The notes: generated from the letters alone by a model not told the origin. Counted from the first letter of the stretch, positions 34,162 through 42,990 are shown. The stretch: 57,608 bases of DNA from an uncultured Finegoldia sp. (GCF_947252345.1 NZ_CAMXVC010000005.1:1-57608); one strand, 5' to 3'. Program-made: numbers and translations.

Positions 34162-34870
34162 TATTTCGAAAAATACATCTTTTATAACAAGCTTCCAATA
34201 CGCAATGGATGGAATAATTCATTGCTTAAAAAGTGAAAGGAATTTTAGAACAGATATTCTAATGACTATTCTGATTCTGATATCTTCGTTGATGTTTGAC
34301 TTATCAAGAGTAGAGATGGCTTGCTTGTGTATCACAATAACTTTTATTTTGATGGCTGAAATGATTAATACTGCTATTGAAGCTGTTGTAGATTTGATTT
34401 ACGATAAATTTGATAGCAAAGCTAAAATTGCAAAAGATGTCGGAGCAGGTGCTGTATTGCTAGCAGCCTTCAATTCAATTTTTGTTGGTTATTTTATGTT
34501 TTACGACAGAATTGTACCTCTAACACATACAGCTGTAATAAAATTACAAAATTCACCAACTCATTTGACTTTCATAGCTTTGATTTTGGTTGTTTTATTA
34601 ACTTTGGTTCTTAAAAGCTTTATTTATCAAAATAAATGGACTTACTTGCAAGGCGGTAGTGTAAGCGGACATTCATCTGTTTCTTTTTGCAGTGCAACTA
34701 TTATTGCTTTACTTGCAAATAATACACTAGTAACAATTCTTTCTCTTTTCATTGCTTTTTTGGTAGCAGAAAGTCGAGTTGAAGGTAAGATTCATACTTT
34801 AAGTCAGGTTATTGTGGGAGCAATAATAGGTATTTTAGTTGCAATTTTATTGTTTAAAGTAATTATTTAG
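34130..34870 (+). CDS. dgkA: Undecaprenol/diacylglycerol kinase fused to a PAP2-like domain
   Basis: A 246-residue membrane protein in two parts. Residues 20-125 match DgkA-type lipid kinases (SERNFRTDI, AEMINTAIEAVVDL, KAKIAKDVGAGAVLLAA); in Gram-positives these phosphorylate undecaprenol. Residues 140-246 add helices with PAP2 phosphatase traces: SGH at 179-181 and SR-x5-H-x3-Q at 215-226, where the last residue is normally Asp. The gene order ybeY-dgkA-cdd-era is conserved, but most DgkA proteins are about 120-135 residues. The start overlaps ybeY by 32 bases with a weak ribosome site, so the N-terminus is less certain. Kinase and phosphatase in one chain would act on the same lipid carrier. 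Confidence 0.88.
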   Translation: MKLSNKNKQNNISKNTSFITSFQYAMDGIIHCLKSERNFRTDILMTILILISSLMFDLSRVEMACLCITITFILMAEMINTAIEAVVDLIYDKFDSKAKIAKDVGAGAVLLAAFNSIFVGYFMFYDRIVPLTHTAVIKLQNSPTHLTFIALILVVLLTLVLKSFIYQNKWTYLQGGSVSGHSSVSFCSATIIALLANNTLVTILSLFIAFLVAESRVEGKIHTLSQVIVGAIIGILVAILLFKVII

Positions 34871-34877
34871 GAGAAAT

Positions 34878-35273
34878 ATGGATATAAATCAAATGTATGA
34901 AATGGCTTACGAGTACAAGAAAAAATCTTATTCACCATATTCAAATTTTAAAGTTGGTTGTTGCGTGAAAGATTGTGATGGAAAATTATATGGTGGATGT
35001 AACATTGAGAATGCTTCTTTTAGCCCAACAATTTGTGCAGAAAGATGTGCGATTTCTAAAATGGTTTCTGAAGGAATAAAATTAATAGATACTATTCTAA
35101 TTGTTGGAGACTCTGAATATACTTATCCATGTGGAGTTTGCCGTCAGGTGATAAAAGAATTTTCAAACAATAAAACCAAAATTATTGTTGCAAAAAATAA
35201 AAATGATTATAAAGAATATTTTATAGAAGACCTATTGCCTCATGGCTTTAGTGGAGATGATGTAAATGTTTAA
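34878..35273 (+). CDS. cdd: Cytidine deaminase
   Basis: A 131-residue homotetrameric-type cytidine deaminase. Zinc ligands and the catalytic Glu lie in CAERCAI (about 54-60) and PCGVCRQV (about 88-95), and FKVGCCVKD with GCNIENASF are substrate motifs. AGGAG precedes ATG 34878. It sits in the conserved dgkA-cdd-era order and overlaps era by 8 bases. It feeds uridine salvage. Confidence 0.96.
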   Translation: MDINQMYEMAYEYKKKSYSPYSNFKVGCCVKDCDGKLYGGCNIENASFSPTICAERCAISKMVSEGIKLIDTILIVGDSEYTYPCGVCRQVIKEFSNNKTKIIVAKNKNDYKEYFIEDLLPHGFSGDDVNV

Positions 35274-36150
35274 GTCGGGATTTGTTTCAGTTATAGGAAG
35301 AAGTAATGTTGGAAAGTCCACACTACTTAATAGAATATTGGGCGAAAAGTTGACAATTATTTCTGACAAACCACAAACAACAAGAAATAAAATACAGTTG
35401 ATACACACAGATGATGATATTCAAGCAATTTTTTTAGATACTCCAGGTATTCAAACACCAAAAAATAAACTTGGGGATTATATGTTAAAATTATCAATGT
35501 CAACATTAAATGAGGTTGATATTATCACTTATATAGTTGACACAACAGAAGAAATTGGCAAACTTGACTCTGAAATAATCGAAAAATTAAAATCAGTTAA
35601 AACAAGTATAATACTGTTGATTAATAAAATAGATAAAATTGATTCGGGGAAATTGCAGAATTTAATAAATTTATACAATGACATTGGAATTTTCAAAGCG
35701 ATTATACCGATTAGCGCACTTGAAGGTAAAAATATTGAAGATTACATTGTAGCTTTAAAAAATTTTCTTCCAGAAGGTCCAATGTATTACGACAAAGATA
35801 GCATAACAGACCAACCAATTAGGCAAATTGTTCAGGAATTAATTAGAGAAAAAGCTCTCTTAAATTTATCTGATGAGTTGCCTCATGGCATAGCTATAAC
35901 TATTGAGAGATTTAAAGAAAGAAAAGATAAAAATTTAATTGATATTGATGCCACTATTATTGTTGAAAAGAAAAGCCATAAGGGTATGGTAATAGGGAAA
36001 AAAGGGGCTATGATTAAAAGAATAGGCAGCGATTCAAGAATCGACATAGAAAAATTAATCAACACAAAAGTAAATTTAAAATTATGGGTAAAAATTGATG
36101 AGGAATGGAGAAATAAAGAATCACGCCTCAAATATTTAGGTTATAAGTAA
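35266..36150 (+). CDS. era: GTPase Era
   Basis: A 294-residue GTPase for 30S assembly and 16S rRNA 3'-end binding. G1 GRSNVGKST (10-18; the usual Pro is Ser), G3 DTPG (about 58-61), G4 NKID (about 121-124) and a C-terminal KH domain (IVEKKSHKGMVIGKKGAMIKRIG region split over 225-250) are present. GGAGATG lies in the end of cdd. The stop overlaps the recO start by one base (TAATG). Confidence 0.97.
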   Translation: MFKSGFVSVIGRSNVGKSTLLNRILGEKLTIISDKPQTTRNKIQLIHTDDDIQAIFLDTPGIQTPKNKLGDYMLKLSMSTLNEVDIITYIVDTTEEIGKLDSEIIEKLKSVKTSIILLINKIDKIDSGKLQNLINLYNDIGIFKAIIPISALEGKNIEDYIVALKNFLPEGPMYYDKDSITDQPIRQIVQELIREKALLNLSDELPHGIAITIERFKERKDKNLIDIDATIIVEKKSHKGMVIGKKGAMIKRIGSDSRIDIEKLINTKVNLKLWVKIDEEWRNKESRLKYLGYK

Positions 36151-36854
36151 TGGCGGAAAGTTTTTTAAAAACACAAGCGATTGTGTTAGAGCACATAATT
36201 TATGGCGAAAATTCTGTTATTTTAAATGTATTTACAAAAGATAACGGTATTATAGGAATTTTTATTAATAACATAAGTTCAAAAAATTCGTTGGTAGAAT
36301 TTAATGTACTTTCAGTTAGTGATTTTACATTAAGAAAGAGTAATCAATTTTATTATCTAGTTGATTATGATTTGATAAACTCTAATTTTAATATAAGAAC
36401 TAATTATAAATCTGAATTATTTAGTTTAGTAATTGTAGATTTGATAAAATCCATTTTTTACAACGAAGTATGTAATGAAAAAGTATATGCTTTAATTCTA
36501 AAAACAGTAATTTATTTATCAGAATATACTGATAACCAAAATGCAATTATTAACGCATTCATTTTGAAACTTGTTTCATACTTAGGTTATCAACCAAGTA
36601 TGTTTTATGAAGCTAATCACAATAAATTTTATTTAAATGGTGGTTTTACAGAATCTAACGGTGAATTTTACAATATAGATAATTTACATTCAAAATATAT
36701 GATATATTTAATGAAAAATAAATATGAGGATATAGTTGATAAAAAATATAATGGGATTGACGAAAATAAAATATTAAAAATTTTATTAAAGTATACAATA
36801 AATAATTTTGGCATTGAATATTTGGGTTCTTTAGGATATCTCGAATATTTGTAA
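36150..36854 (+). CDS. recO: DNA repair protein RecO (no zinc motif)
   Basis: A 234-residue RecO by N-terminal OB-fold pattern (TQAIVLEHIIYGENSVILNVFTK) and by position directly after era. RecO loads RecA onto SSB-coated single strands with RecR. The central region usually holds a four-cysteine zinc finger in Firmicutes; here only one Cys is present in the protein and the expected CxxC pairs are missing (LGYQPSMFYEANHNKFYLNGGF region). The sequence is very Asn/Ile/Tyr-rich and divergent, so identification leans on synteny as well as the first 100 residues. Confidence 0.82.
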   Translation: MAESFLKTQAIVLEHIIYGENSVILNVFTKDNGIIGIFINNISSKNSLVEFNVLSVSDFTLRKSNQFYYLVDYDLINSNFNIRTNYKSELFSLVIVDLIKSIFYNEVCNEKVYALILKTVIYLSEYTDNQNAIINAFILKLVSYLGYQPSMFYEANHNKFYLNGGFTESNGEFYNIDNLHSKYMIYLMKNKYEDIVDKKYNGIDENKILKILLKYTINNFGIEYLGSLGYLEYL

Positions 36855-36863
36855 GGAGAAAAA

Positions 36864-38552
36864 ATGCATAACTTATTAATAGACATAGTGACTAATAATA
36901 TTCCTGATAATTTTATTGGTCTTATAAATAGAGCTCTTGATGAAAAAATAAGAAAGCAGTTTAAATCAAGAAATATAAAATATGATAATCTTGAATTAGA
37001 TACCATAAAAAATCACTTTTTTATTTATGGAAAAAATATTTCGAGTCAAAAATTTGAACTAGAAAATTTCGCAAATATTATTGATGATGTGATAAATTCT
37101 ATTAATTTTAAATATAATTATAAAACAGAGTTGTTATCATTTAAACAATCTATAATTTATGTTAAGCTATTATCTGAAGAACAAGAAAAAATAATTGATT
37201 TTGATAATAAAGATAGAGTAAACAATGATATTGCATTAAATTCATCAATAATCAATGATTTTTCATCTGAATTATTAAAGAACGAAATTATATTAAAAAA
37301 AGAAAAAAGATTAGAATCTTTTAAAAAAAGTGCTCATAAAGTTGCAAGGGCAAATGGTTGTGTCATTATCGAAAATAACGAGATTTTAAATAGCTATGTC
37401 AATAAGTACGATTATCCTATTTGCATAGAATGTAGTTTTGATGAAAAATATATAACTATGGATAAGCAAATTTTACATACTGTTTTAATGGAAAATTTCA
37501 ACGTACTACCTCTGGAATTTGACAATGGTAACAATTCTAACATATTCATATATGCTAGAGATAAAAAATCTAATGATTTTATAAATTTAACTGCTGAGGT
37601 AAATTTAAAATTAGAAAATATTTCTTTTTTAATCAAAAACAAATCTGAAAAAAAATTAGAAGATTTTGTTAATGATTTAAAATTAATACCTTATGTAAAT
37701 AATTTCGGAAATTATTATGATAAAACAGAAAGACTAATAAATATATCACAAGATTTATGCAAAATCTTATCGGTTAGTGACGAAGCTATGCAATCTGTTA
37801 ACCGAATTTCATTTTTATGTAAAGCGGATAGAGCAACCGAGATAGTTAAACGATATTTCTATTTACATGGATTAATTGGAAGATTATATGCTAAATCTGA
37901 TGGCGAAGACCAAATTGTGTATGATGGAATATATCAACATATTAAGCCGAGATATTTTCAGGAAAACATACCAAACTCTATCGCAGCTAGGATTGTATCA
38001 ATATCAGATAAAATGGAATATGTGATGGCGTATTTAATTTCTAGCAATGATGAAAATTTAAAATATAATTATAAGATTCGAACAACAATATCGTCTGTGA
38101 TAGCTATTATTTTAAAATCTGAATTGGATTTTAATTTAGACGATTTTATTTCAAACATATTATATGTATTTCTTAAAGAAAATGGCATAGTTGATTATGA
38201 AAATTTACACTTAAAAATAAGAGATATTGTATTAGACGTATACAGAGACAATTGCATTAAATTAGGGTATGAGTACGAAGAGGTTGACGTCATTAATTAC
38301 GAAAATCTCAACCTATTAAGTTCGCATCAGGTCTTAAAAGGGATTCATAATTTAGATTCAAATAAAAAAGATGCAGTAATTAATAAATTAAATAAATTTA
38401 ATGGAATTGATACAAGTAATCTGAATTACACTCCAATGGAAGTTGATATTAATTGTTTACAAAGCGTATTAGATAAATTTTTAGATTGCTCCGAAGATGA
38501 TATTAAATTTTACAAGGTGATTTTTAAAAAAATTTTTAATAATGGCAAATAG
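36864..38552 (+). CDS. Divergent glycyl-tRNA synthetase beta-subunit homologue (GlyS-like), no glyQ
   Basis: A 562-residue protein that aligns by eye with GlyS, the beta subunit of tetrameric GlyRS: N-terminal LLIDIVTNNIPDNFI (like LLxEIGTEELP), a central YPICIECSFDEKYITM block (like the YPTVLVGSFDEEFL region), and an HD-like region with YYDKTERL, HGLIGRLYAKS, NSIAARIVSISDKMEYV. Typical GlyS is about 690 residues; the HQxYFP and RxRLxDAxFF blocks have decayed and the tail is short. The position recO-[here]-ppsR is exactly where glyQ-glyS sits in bacilli, yet no glyQ catalytic subunit is present. It cannot charge tRNA alone. GGAG before ATG 36864 and an intact frame suggest a retained, probably altered role. 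Confidence 0.75.
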   Translation: MHNLLIDIVTNNIPDNFIGLINRALDEKIRKQFKSRNIKYDNLELDTIKNHFFIYGKNISSQKFELENFANIIDDVINSINFKYNYKTELLSFKQSIIYVKLLSEEQEKIIDFDNKDRVNNDIALNSSIINDFSSELLKNEIILKKEKRLESFKKSAHKVARANGCVIIENNEILNSYVNKYDYPICIECSFDEKYITMDKQILHTVLMENFNVLPLEFDNGNNSNIFIYARDKKSNDFINLTAEVNLKLENISFLIKNKSEKKLEDFVNDLKLIPYVNNFGNYYDKTERLINISQDLCKILSVSDEAMQSVNRISFLCKADRATEIVKRYFYLHGLIGRLYAKSDGEDQIVYDGIYQHIKPRYFQENIPNSIAARIVSISDKMEYVMAYLISSNDENLKYNYKIRTTISSVIAIILKSELDFNLDDFISNILYVFLKENGIVDYENLHLKIRDIVLDVYRDNCIKLGYEYEEVDVINYENLNLLSSHQVLKGIHNLDSNKKDAVINKLNKFNGIDTSNLNYTPMEVDINCLQSVLDKFLDCSEDDIKFYKVIFKKIFNNGK

Positions 38553-38562
38553 GGAGATGCTT

Positions 38563-39360
38563 ATGTCAAAGACAATAGCTATTTTATCGGACTCAACAGC
38601 GCAAACAGAAAAACAGATTTTAGATGCTGTAAAATTAAATTTTAGAACGGATGACATAAATATTTTTCAGTACTCAGATGTTATAACATGTGAACAGATT
38701 GATGCAATATTACAAAATCTAAATGGCGAAGTTTTAATACTTTCTATGATTTTAGATAAAGATATATTAAGGTATTTGACAAAAAAAGCTACCGAAAGCA
38801 AATCTGTACTTTTGGTAGATGTACTAGACTATCCAATTGAAGCTACTAGAGAATTTTTTGAACAAAATTTACTCTTGGATAAAAAAATTAATGATACTCT
38901 TACAAAAGAATATTTTAATAGAATGAAAGCTATAGAATTTGCCGTTAAATATGATGACTGCAAGGATAAGTCAGGTATATTAAAAGCAGATATTGTTTTA
39001 ATTGGAGTTTCTAGAACTTCAAAAACGCCTCTTAGCTTGAATCTGGCTTTTAAAAACTACAAAGTTTGCAACATCCCTCTTATGCCAGAATTTGAAATTC
39101 CTGAAGAATTGTTCAAAATAGACAATAATAAAATTATCGGATTAGTTATTGACGAAACAAGTCTGAATGATATCAGAAAGTCAAGAATGCAAGAATTAGG
39201 TCTACACATAGATTACTCAGATAAATCAAGAATAGAAAATGAATTAAGTTATGCAAAAAAAATAATGGATAAATTAAATTGCAAAGTTATTAATGTTACA
39301 AATAAAACATTGGATGAAACTTCTAATGAAATCATTGCATACATAAGAAAATTTAATTAA
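38563..39360 (+). CDS. PpsR/PDRP-type kinase-pyrophosphorylase (PPDK or PEP synthase regulator)
   Basis: A 265-residue DUF299 protein. Its family adds or removes phosphate on a threonine of pyruvate phosphate dikinase or PEP synthetase, setting flux between pyruvate and PEP. The N-terminal ILSDSTAQT (6-14) and the P-loop-like GVSRTSKTP (about 148-156) with MPEFEIPEELF and RKSRMQELG are typical. ATG 38563 follows AGGGAG (38551-38556); an upstream in-frame ATG at 38542 has no such site. It overlaps nothing: the GlyS-like stop is 10 bases upstream. The target enzyme is not in the window. Confidence 0.92.
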   Translation: MSKTIAILSDSTAQTEKQILDAVKLNFRTDDINIFQYSDVITCEQIDAILQNLNGEVLILSMILDKDILRYLTKKATESKSVLLVDVLDYPIEATREFFEQNLLLDKKINDTLTKEYFNRMKAIEFAVKYDDCKDKSGILKADIVLIGVSRTSKTPLSLNLAFKNYKVCNIPLMPEFEIPEELFKIDNNKIIGLVIDETSLNDIRKSRMQELGLHIDYSDKSRIENELSYAKKIMDKLNCKVINVTNKTLDETSNEIIAYIRKFN

Positions 39361-39365
39361 TTCTC

Positions 39366-39391
39366 AAGTTCTCATTTTGAGGACTTTTTTT
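39366..39391 (+). terminator. Terminator after ppsR
   Basis: AAGTTCTCA (39366-39374) pairs with TGAGGACTT (39378-39386; one G-U) and a seven-T run follows. Confidence 0.88.
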
Positions 39392-39418
39392 GTTTTACTG
39401 CATAAATTATGATAAAAT
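39390..39418 (+). promoter_or_regulatory. Promoter of the PASTA pseudokinase-PP2C unit
   Basis: TTGTTT (39390-39395), 17 bases, TAAAAT (39413-39418) with TGA upstream. It overlaps the T run of the preceding terminator. Confidence 0.6.
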
Positions 39419-39443
39419 ATTAAAGTAATAGTGGAGGTAATTA

Positions 39444-40883
39444 GTGGAAAATAATAGATATAAAATCGAAAGAAAAATAAAAGAAGATGAATTTTCTACG
39501 ACATATAAAGCTTATGACAATAAACTCAATAGATTTTTAAGTTTAAAGGAATTTAATGATAAAAGTTGTTTTGAACGTTCTATTGAAAAATTAAAATCCT
39601 TATCTAATTTACATCATCCAAATATATTAGAATTATATGATTTAATAATAGAAAAAGAAGAAAAATGTTCAATAACTTACGAATATTTCAATGGAATAAC
39701 ATTGGATTCTTTTTTTAGTAGAAAGTCGATTAGCGATAATGATTTGATAGAAATTTTAAAGAAAATTGTGTTAGGATTGATTTATTGTGAGAACAATGAT
39801 GTATATTGTGGTAAATTAGAACTCAGTAATTTATTGATAAACGAAAACTTAATCGTTAAGCTAGACATTTTTAATAAATATGATTATGACAATTTTGAAA
39901 ATGATAAAAGTCAATTTAGTATTAATAAAAATGTGATATTAAATATTTTAGATAACTCAAATTTATATATTGATGAAAGTAAATTATCTGAAATAAATAC
40001 AAAATTAAGTACGGATTACTATAGTAGTTTATCTAGTATTTACAAAGATTTGAATACTATAGACACTCTAATTGATAATAACACTGATGAAATATCTGCT
40101 GTTGAAAATTTCGATAATACAATAAAATTAGATTTAAAAAATGAAAAAGAAAGTAAAATGTCTTATAAAATAGATGAAGATATTTTGAATGAAAACACGA
40201 CAAATAATAAAAGAGAAAGTGGTTTTTTAAAGGCTTTTCTTGTGTATTTCACATCTGTCCTATTAGCTTTTTTTGTTGCTTGTGCATGTGTTTTTTATTA
40301 CAATTTAAGGCCTAAAGCACCCGATTATGTAGGTAAGAATTTGAGTATAGCTGTTAATCAAGCAACTCAGAACAAAATTGAATTAGTAGTAGATAAATCA
40401 TTAAATGTTGATAAATCTAACTTAAACAAATACGTAGTAGTTTCACAAAGCCCTAAAGTTGGCTCAAAACTATTATTCAATAGAAAAATAAAACTTCAAT
40501 TAGGCATGGAAAAAGATAAGACAATGGTTAATTTGGTTGGCTCAAGTTTAAAAAAAGCGGAAAGAAAATTATCGGAACTTGGTTTAAATTTAAAGAAGAT
40601 AAAATACAAGAAAAGTTCGGTCTATGATAAGGGAACTGTAATATATCAAAGTGTTGAATCCGGCAAAAAAATCAATGATGGAGATTTTATTAGTATCACT
40701 GTCAGTTCTGGAAGGATTGTAAAAACACAAGAATCTGAACAAAATACAGAACAATATACTCCTCCAGAAGAAAATGAAAGGCCTAAAGACGATGAAATTA
40801 ATAGAGGCGAAGATAACAATTATCATAAAAACGAAGATAAAAATCAAAATGAACAAGACCAAATAAATAATAGCGGAGAGTAA
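39444..40883 (+). CDS. PASTA-domain serine/threonine kinase homologue, probable pseudokinase
   Basis: A 479-residue protein with the layout of PrkC/Stk1: N-terminal kinase-like domain (1-205), one membrane helix (262-286), two PASTA repeats (about 290-355 and 356-423) and an acidic Asn/Glu/Lys-rich extracellular tail. Start GTG 39444 follows GGAGG. The kinase domain keeps Lys35 and HPNILELYD, but the Gly loop is IKEDEFSTTY, the HRDIKPxN loop is CGKLELSN (122-129, no catalytic Asp) and DFG reads IFN (142-144). It lacks the activation segment and most of the C-lobe. It should sense muropeptides or lipid II but not transfer phosphate. A PP2C gene follows 1 base later. Confidence 0.87.
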   Translation: MENNRYKIERKIKEDEFSTTYKAYDNKLNRFLSLKEFNDKSCFERSIEKLKSLSNLHHPNILELYDLIIEKEEKCSITYEYFNGITLDSFFSRKSISDNDLIEILKKIVLGLIYCENNDVYCGKLELSNLLINENLIVKLDIFNKYDYDNFENDKSQFSINKNVILNILDNSNLYIDESKLSEINTKLSTDYYSSLSSIYKDLNTIDTLIDNNTDEISAVENFDNTIKLDLKNEKESKMSYKIDEDILNENTTNNKRESGFLKAFLVYFTSVLLAFFVACACVFYYNLRPKAPDYVGKNLSIAVNQATQNKIELVVDKSLNVDKSNLNKYVVVSQSPKVGSKLLFNRKIKLQLGMEKDKTMVNLVGSSLKKAERKLSELGLNLKKIKYKKSSVYDKGTVIYQSVESGKKINDGDFISITVSSGRIVKTQESEQNTEQYTPPEENERPKDDEINRGEDNNYHKNEDKNQNEQDQINNSGE

Positions 40884-40884
40884 T

Positions 40885-41559
40885 ATGGAGTACTTTTCTA
40901 TTTCTTATAAAGGTAAGTTTAGAGAACTTAATGAAGATTATTACAAGAATGAATGTTTTAGAGATTCTCAAATATTTTTGATAGCAGATGGTATGGGTGG
41001 GTGTCTATTTGGAGATAAGGCTTCTGAAATAGCTGTTGAGGAGTTTTTGATTTGTTTCAAAAAACATTATGATGAAGAGATAAAAATAAAAGACTTAATT
41101 TATGGAAGCATACAGCATGCTGGATATAAAATATTGGAATTTTCAAATATGAATAATTGCGTCAATAATATTGGCACGACATTTATAGCTTCAATAATAA
41201 AAGATGATAAACTATTTTTATTTAATGTAGGTGACAGCAGGGCTTATTTGCAAAATAATTATGGCTTATTTCAAATATCCAAGGACCATATAGTAAAAAA
41301 TAATGATAGATATAAAAATGCGGTCACTAGAGGACTTGGATTTTTAAGTATGGATAAGCCGGATTATATGATTAAGGATTTGGGTAGTGAAGACCAAATA
41401 CTAATGGCTACTGATGGATTTTACAAATATATTGAAAACTCAACAATTAATAATATATTGAGTTCTAATTACTCAGTTGAAGAAAAATGCAATATTTTAT
41501 TGAATAAAGTAAAAGGTACTTCAAAAGATAATATTACTATTACATTAATTAAGGTATAA
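40885..41559 (+). CDS. PP2C-type serine/threonine phosphatase
   Basis: A 224-residue PrpC/Stp-like phosphatase. Metal-binding Asp residues are all visible: NED (16-18), IADGMGG (33-39), VGDSRAY (about 112-118), ATDGFYKYI (about 172-180) and SKDNITITLI at the end. It should be active, unlike the kinase-like partner upstream. In most Firmicutes the phosphatase gene precedes the kinase and rsgA-rpe follow; here the order is reversed and rsgA and rpe are absent. The stop codon lies inside a terminator stem. Confidence 0.92.
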   Translation: MEYFSISYKGKFRELNEDYYKNECFRDSQIFLIADGMGGCLFGDKASEIAVEEFLICFKKHYDEEIKIKDLIYGSIQHAGYKILEFSNMNNCVNNIGTTFIASIIKDDKLFLFNVGDSRAYLQNNYGLFQISKDHIVKNNDRYKNAVTRGLGFLSMDKPDYMIKDLGSEDQILMATDGFYKYIENSTINNILSSNYSVEEKCNILLNKVKGTSKDNITITLIKV

Positions 41560-41588
41560 GCTATCGTTTTTACGATGGCTTATATTTT
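41558..41588 (+). terminator. Terminator after the PP2C gene
   Basis: AAGCTATCGT (41558-41567) and ACGATGGCTT (41572-41581, one G-U pair) form a 10-base-pair stem with a TTTT loop; the tail is TATATTTTAT, so it is moderate. The stem begins in the stop codon. Confidence 0.7.
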
Positions 41589-41603
41589 ATAAAGGAGATA
41601 TTA

Positions 41604-42989
41604 ATGCAGAAAATAAATAAAACAGAAAATAATAATAATTATGTTAATCTTTTTATAAATAAGCATAACAATGCACCGACATATTCTATAATAACACATG
41701 GTTGTCAAATGAACGAGCATGATTCGGAAAAAATCAAAACACTTTTAGAGAGAATGGGTTTTGTAAAGTCTGAAGAAAAATTGAATGCTGACTTTGTTAT
41801 TTTCAATACTTGTTTGGTTAGAGAAAACGCTGAAATGAAAGTCTATGGTCAATTAGGTGCTCTCAAAAATTTAAAGAGAGAAAACCCAGATATGTTGATA
41901 GCTGTTTGCGGTTGTATGATGCAAACAGGACCTGCAAGGGACATTATAAAGGAAAAATATCAACACGTTGACATTGTTTTTGGAGTAAATAATATTAACT
42001 CACTACCTTATTTGATAGATAGACATTTAAATAGTGGAAAACTTGTTGTAGATATTGAACGAAAAGATGATATTGATGAAGATGTTGCTATTAAAAGAGA
42101 TAATCAATTTATTGGATATGTTAATATAATGACTGGATGTAACAATTATTGTACGTACTGCATAGTTCCATACGCTAGGGGTAAAGAGCAAAGTAGATCT
42201 GTTAATAGCATATTATCTGAAGTAAAGAGAATGGTTGAAGATGGGTATAAGGATATAACTTTGTTGGGACAAAATGTAAACTCTTACGGTAAAACTCTTG
42301 AAAATCCTGTTACTTTTACAGAACTTTTAACTAAAGTTAATGATATAGAAGGGCTAGAAAGATTGAGATTTCTGACAAGTCACCCAAAAGATATTTCTGA
42401 TGAATTGATAGAAGCAATGGGTAAATTAGATAAGGTATGTGAAAATATACATCTGCCATTTCAAGCAGGCTCTAATTCAGTTCTTAAACGTATGAATAGA
42501 AAATATACAAAAGAATCTTATCTAGAAAAAGTTGAAAAATTAAAGAAAAATGTAAAAGGTATAACTTTTTCAACCGATATTATCGTTGGATTTCCTGGAG
42601 AAACAGAAGAAGATTTTCAAGAAACTCTCGATGTTGTGAGAAAAGTTGGGTATGAGCAAGCATTTACTTTTAAATACAATAGAAGACCTGGAACAAAGGC
42701 AGATTTATTTGAAGATCAAGTTGATGAGAATGTAAAACAAGATAGATTAGAGAGATTACTGGATGTTGCTTATCCTATTTTTTACGAAAAAAATAAATCA
42801 TATCTTGGGACTACACAAGAATTACTAATAGAGGGAGAGAGTAAAAATAATCCGGAAGTTTTGACTGGAAGGACTAGGACATTTAAATTAGTAAATGTTA
42901 AGTGCGATAAATCATATATTGGTAAATTAGTTAAGGTTAAAATAGTAGGATTCAATTCATTCGCATTGACGGGAGAAATGGTGAAATAA
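41604..42989 (+). CDS. miaB: tRNA-2-methylthio-N6-dimethylallyladenosine synthase
   Basis: A 461-residue radical SAM methylthiotransferase acting on i6A37 of tRNA. The N-terminal UPF0004 domain carries cysteines at HGCQMNEHDS, NTCLVRENA and CGCMMQ; the radical SAM CNNYCTYC motif is at about residues 178-185; a C-terminal TRAM domain ends the protein. AAAGGAG precedes ATG 41604. It makes the second step after MiaA, encoded in the same run at 47470. Gene order miaB-mutS-mutL-miaA is classic for Firmicutes. Confidence 0.97.
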   Translation: MQKINKTENNNNYVNLFINKHNNAPTYSIITHGCQMNEHDSEKIKTLLERMGFVKSEEKLNADFVIFNTCLVRENAEMKVYGQLGALKNLKRENPDMLIAVCGCMMQTGPARDIIKEKYQHVDIVFGVNNINSLPYLIDRHLNSGKLVVDIERKDDIDEDVAIKRDNQFIGYVNIMTGCNNYCTYCIVPYARGKEQSRSVNSILSEVKRMVEDGYKDITLLGQNVNSYGKTLENPVTFTELLTKVNDIEGLERLRFLTSHPKDISDELIEAMGKLDKVCENIHLPFQAGSNSVLKRMNRKYTKESYLEKVEKLKKNVKGITFSTDIIVGFPGETEEDFQETLDVVRKVGYEQAFTFKYNRRPGTKADLFEDQVDENVKQDRLERLLDVAYPIFYEKNKSYLGTTQELLIEGESKNNPEVLTGRTRTFKLVNVKCDKSYIGKLVKVKIVGFNSFALTGEMVK

Positions 42990-42990
42990 T

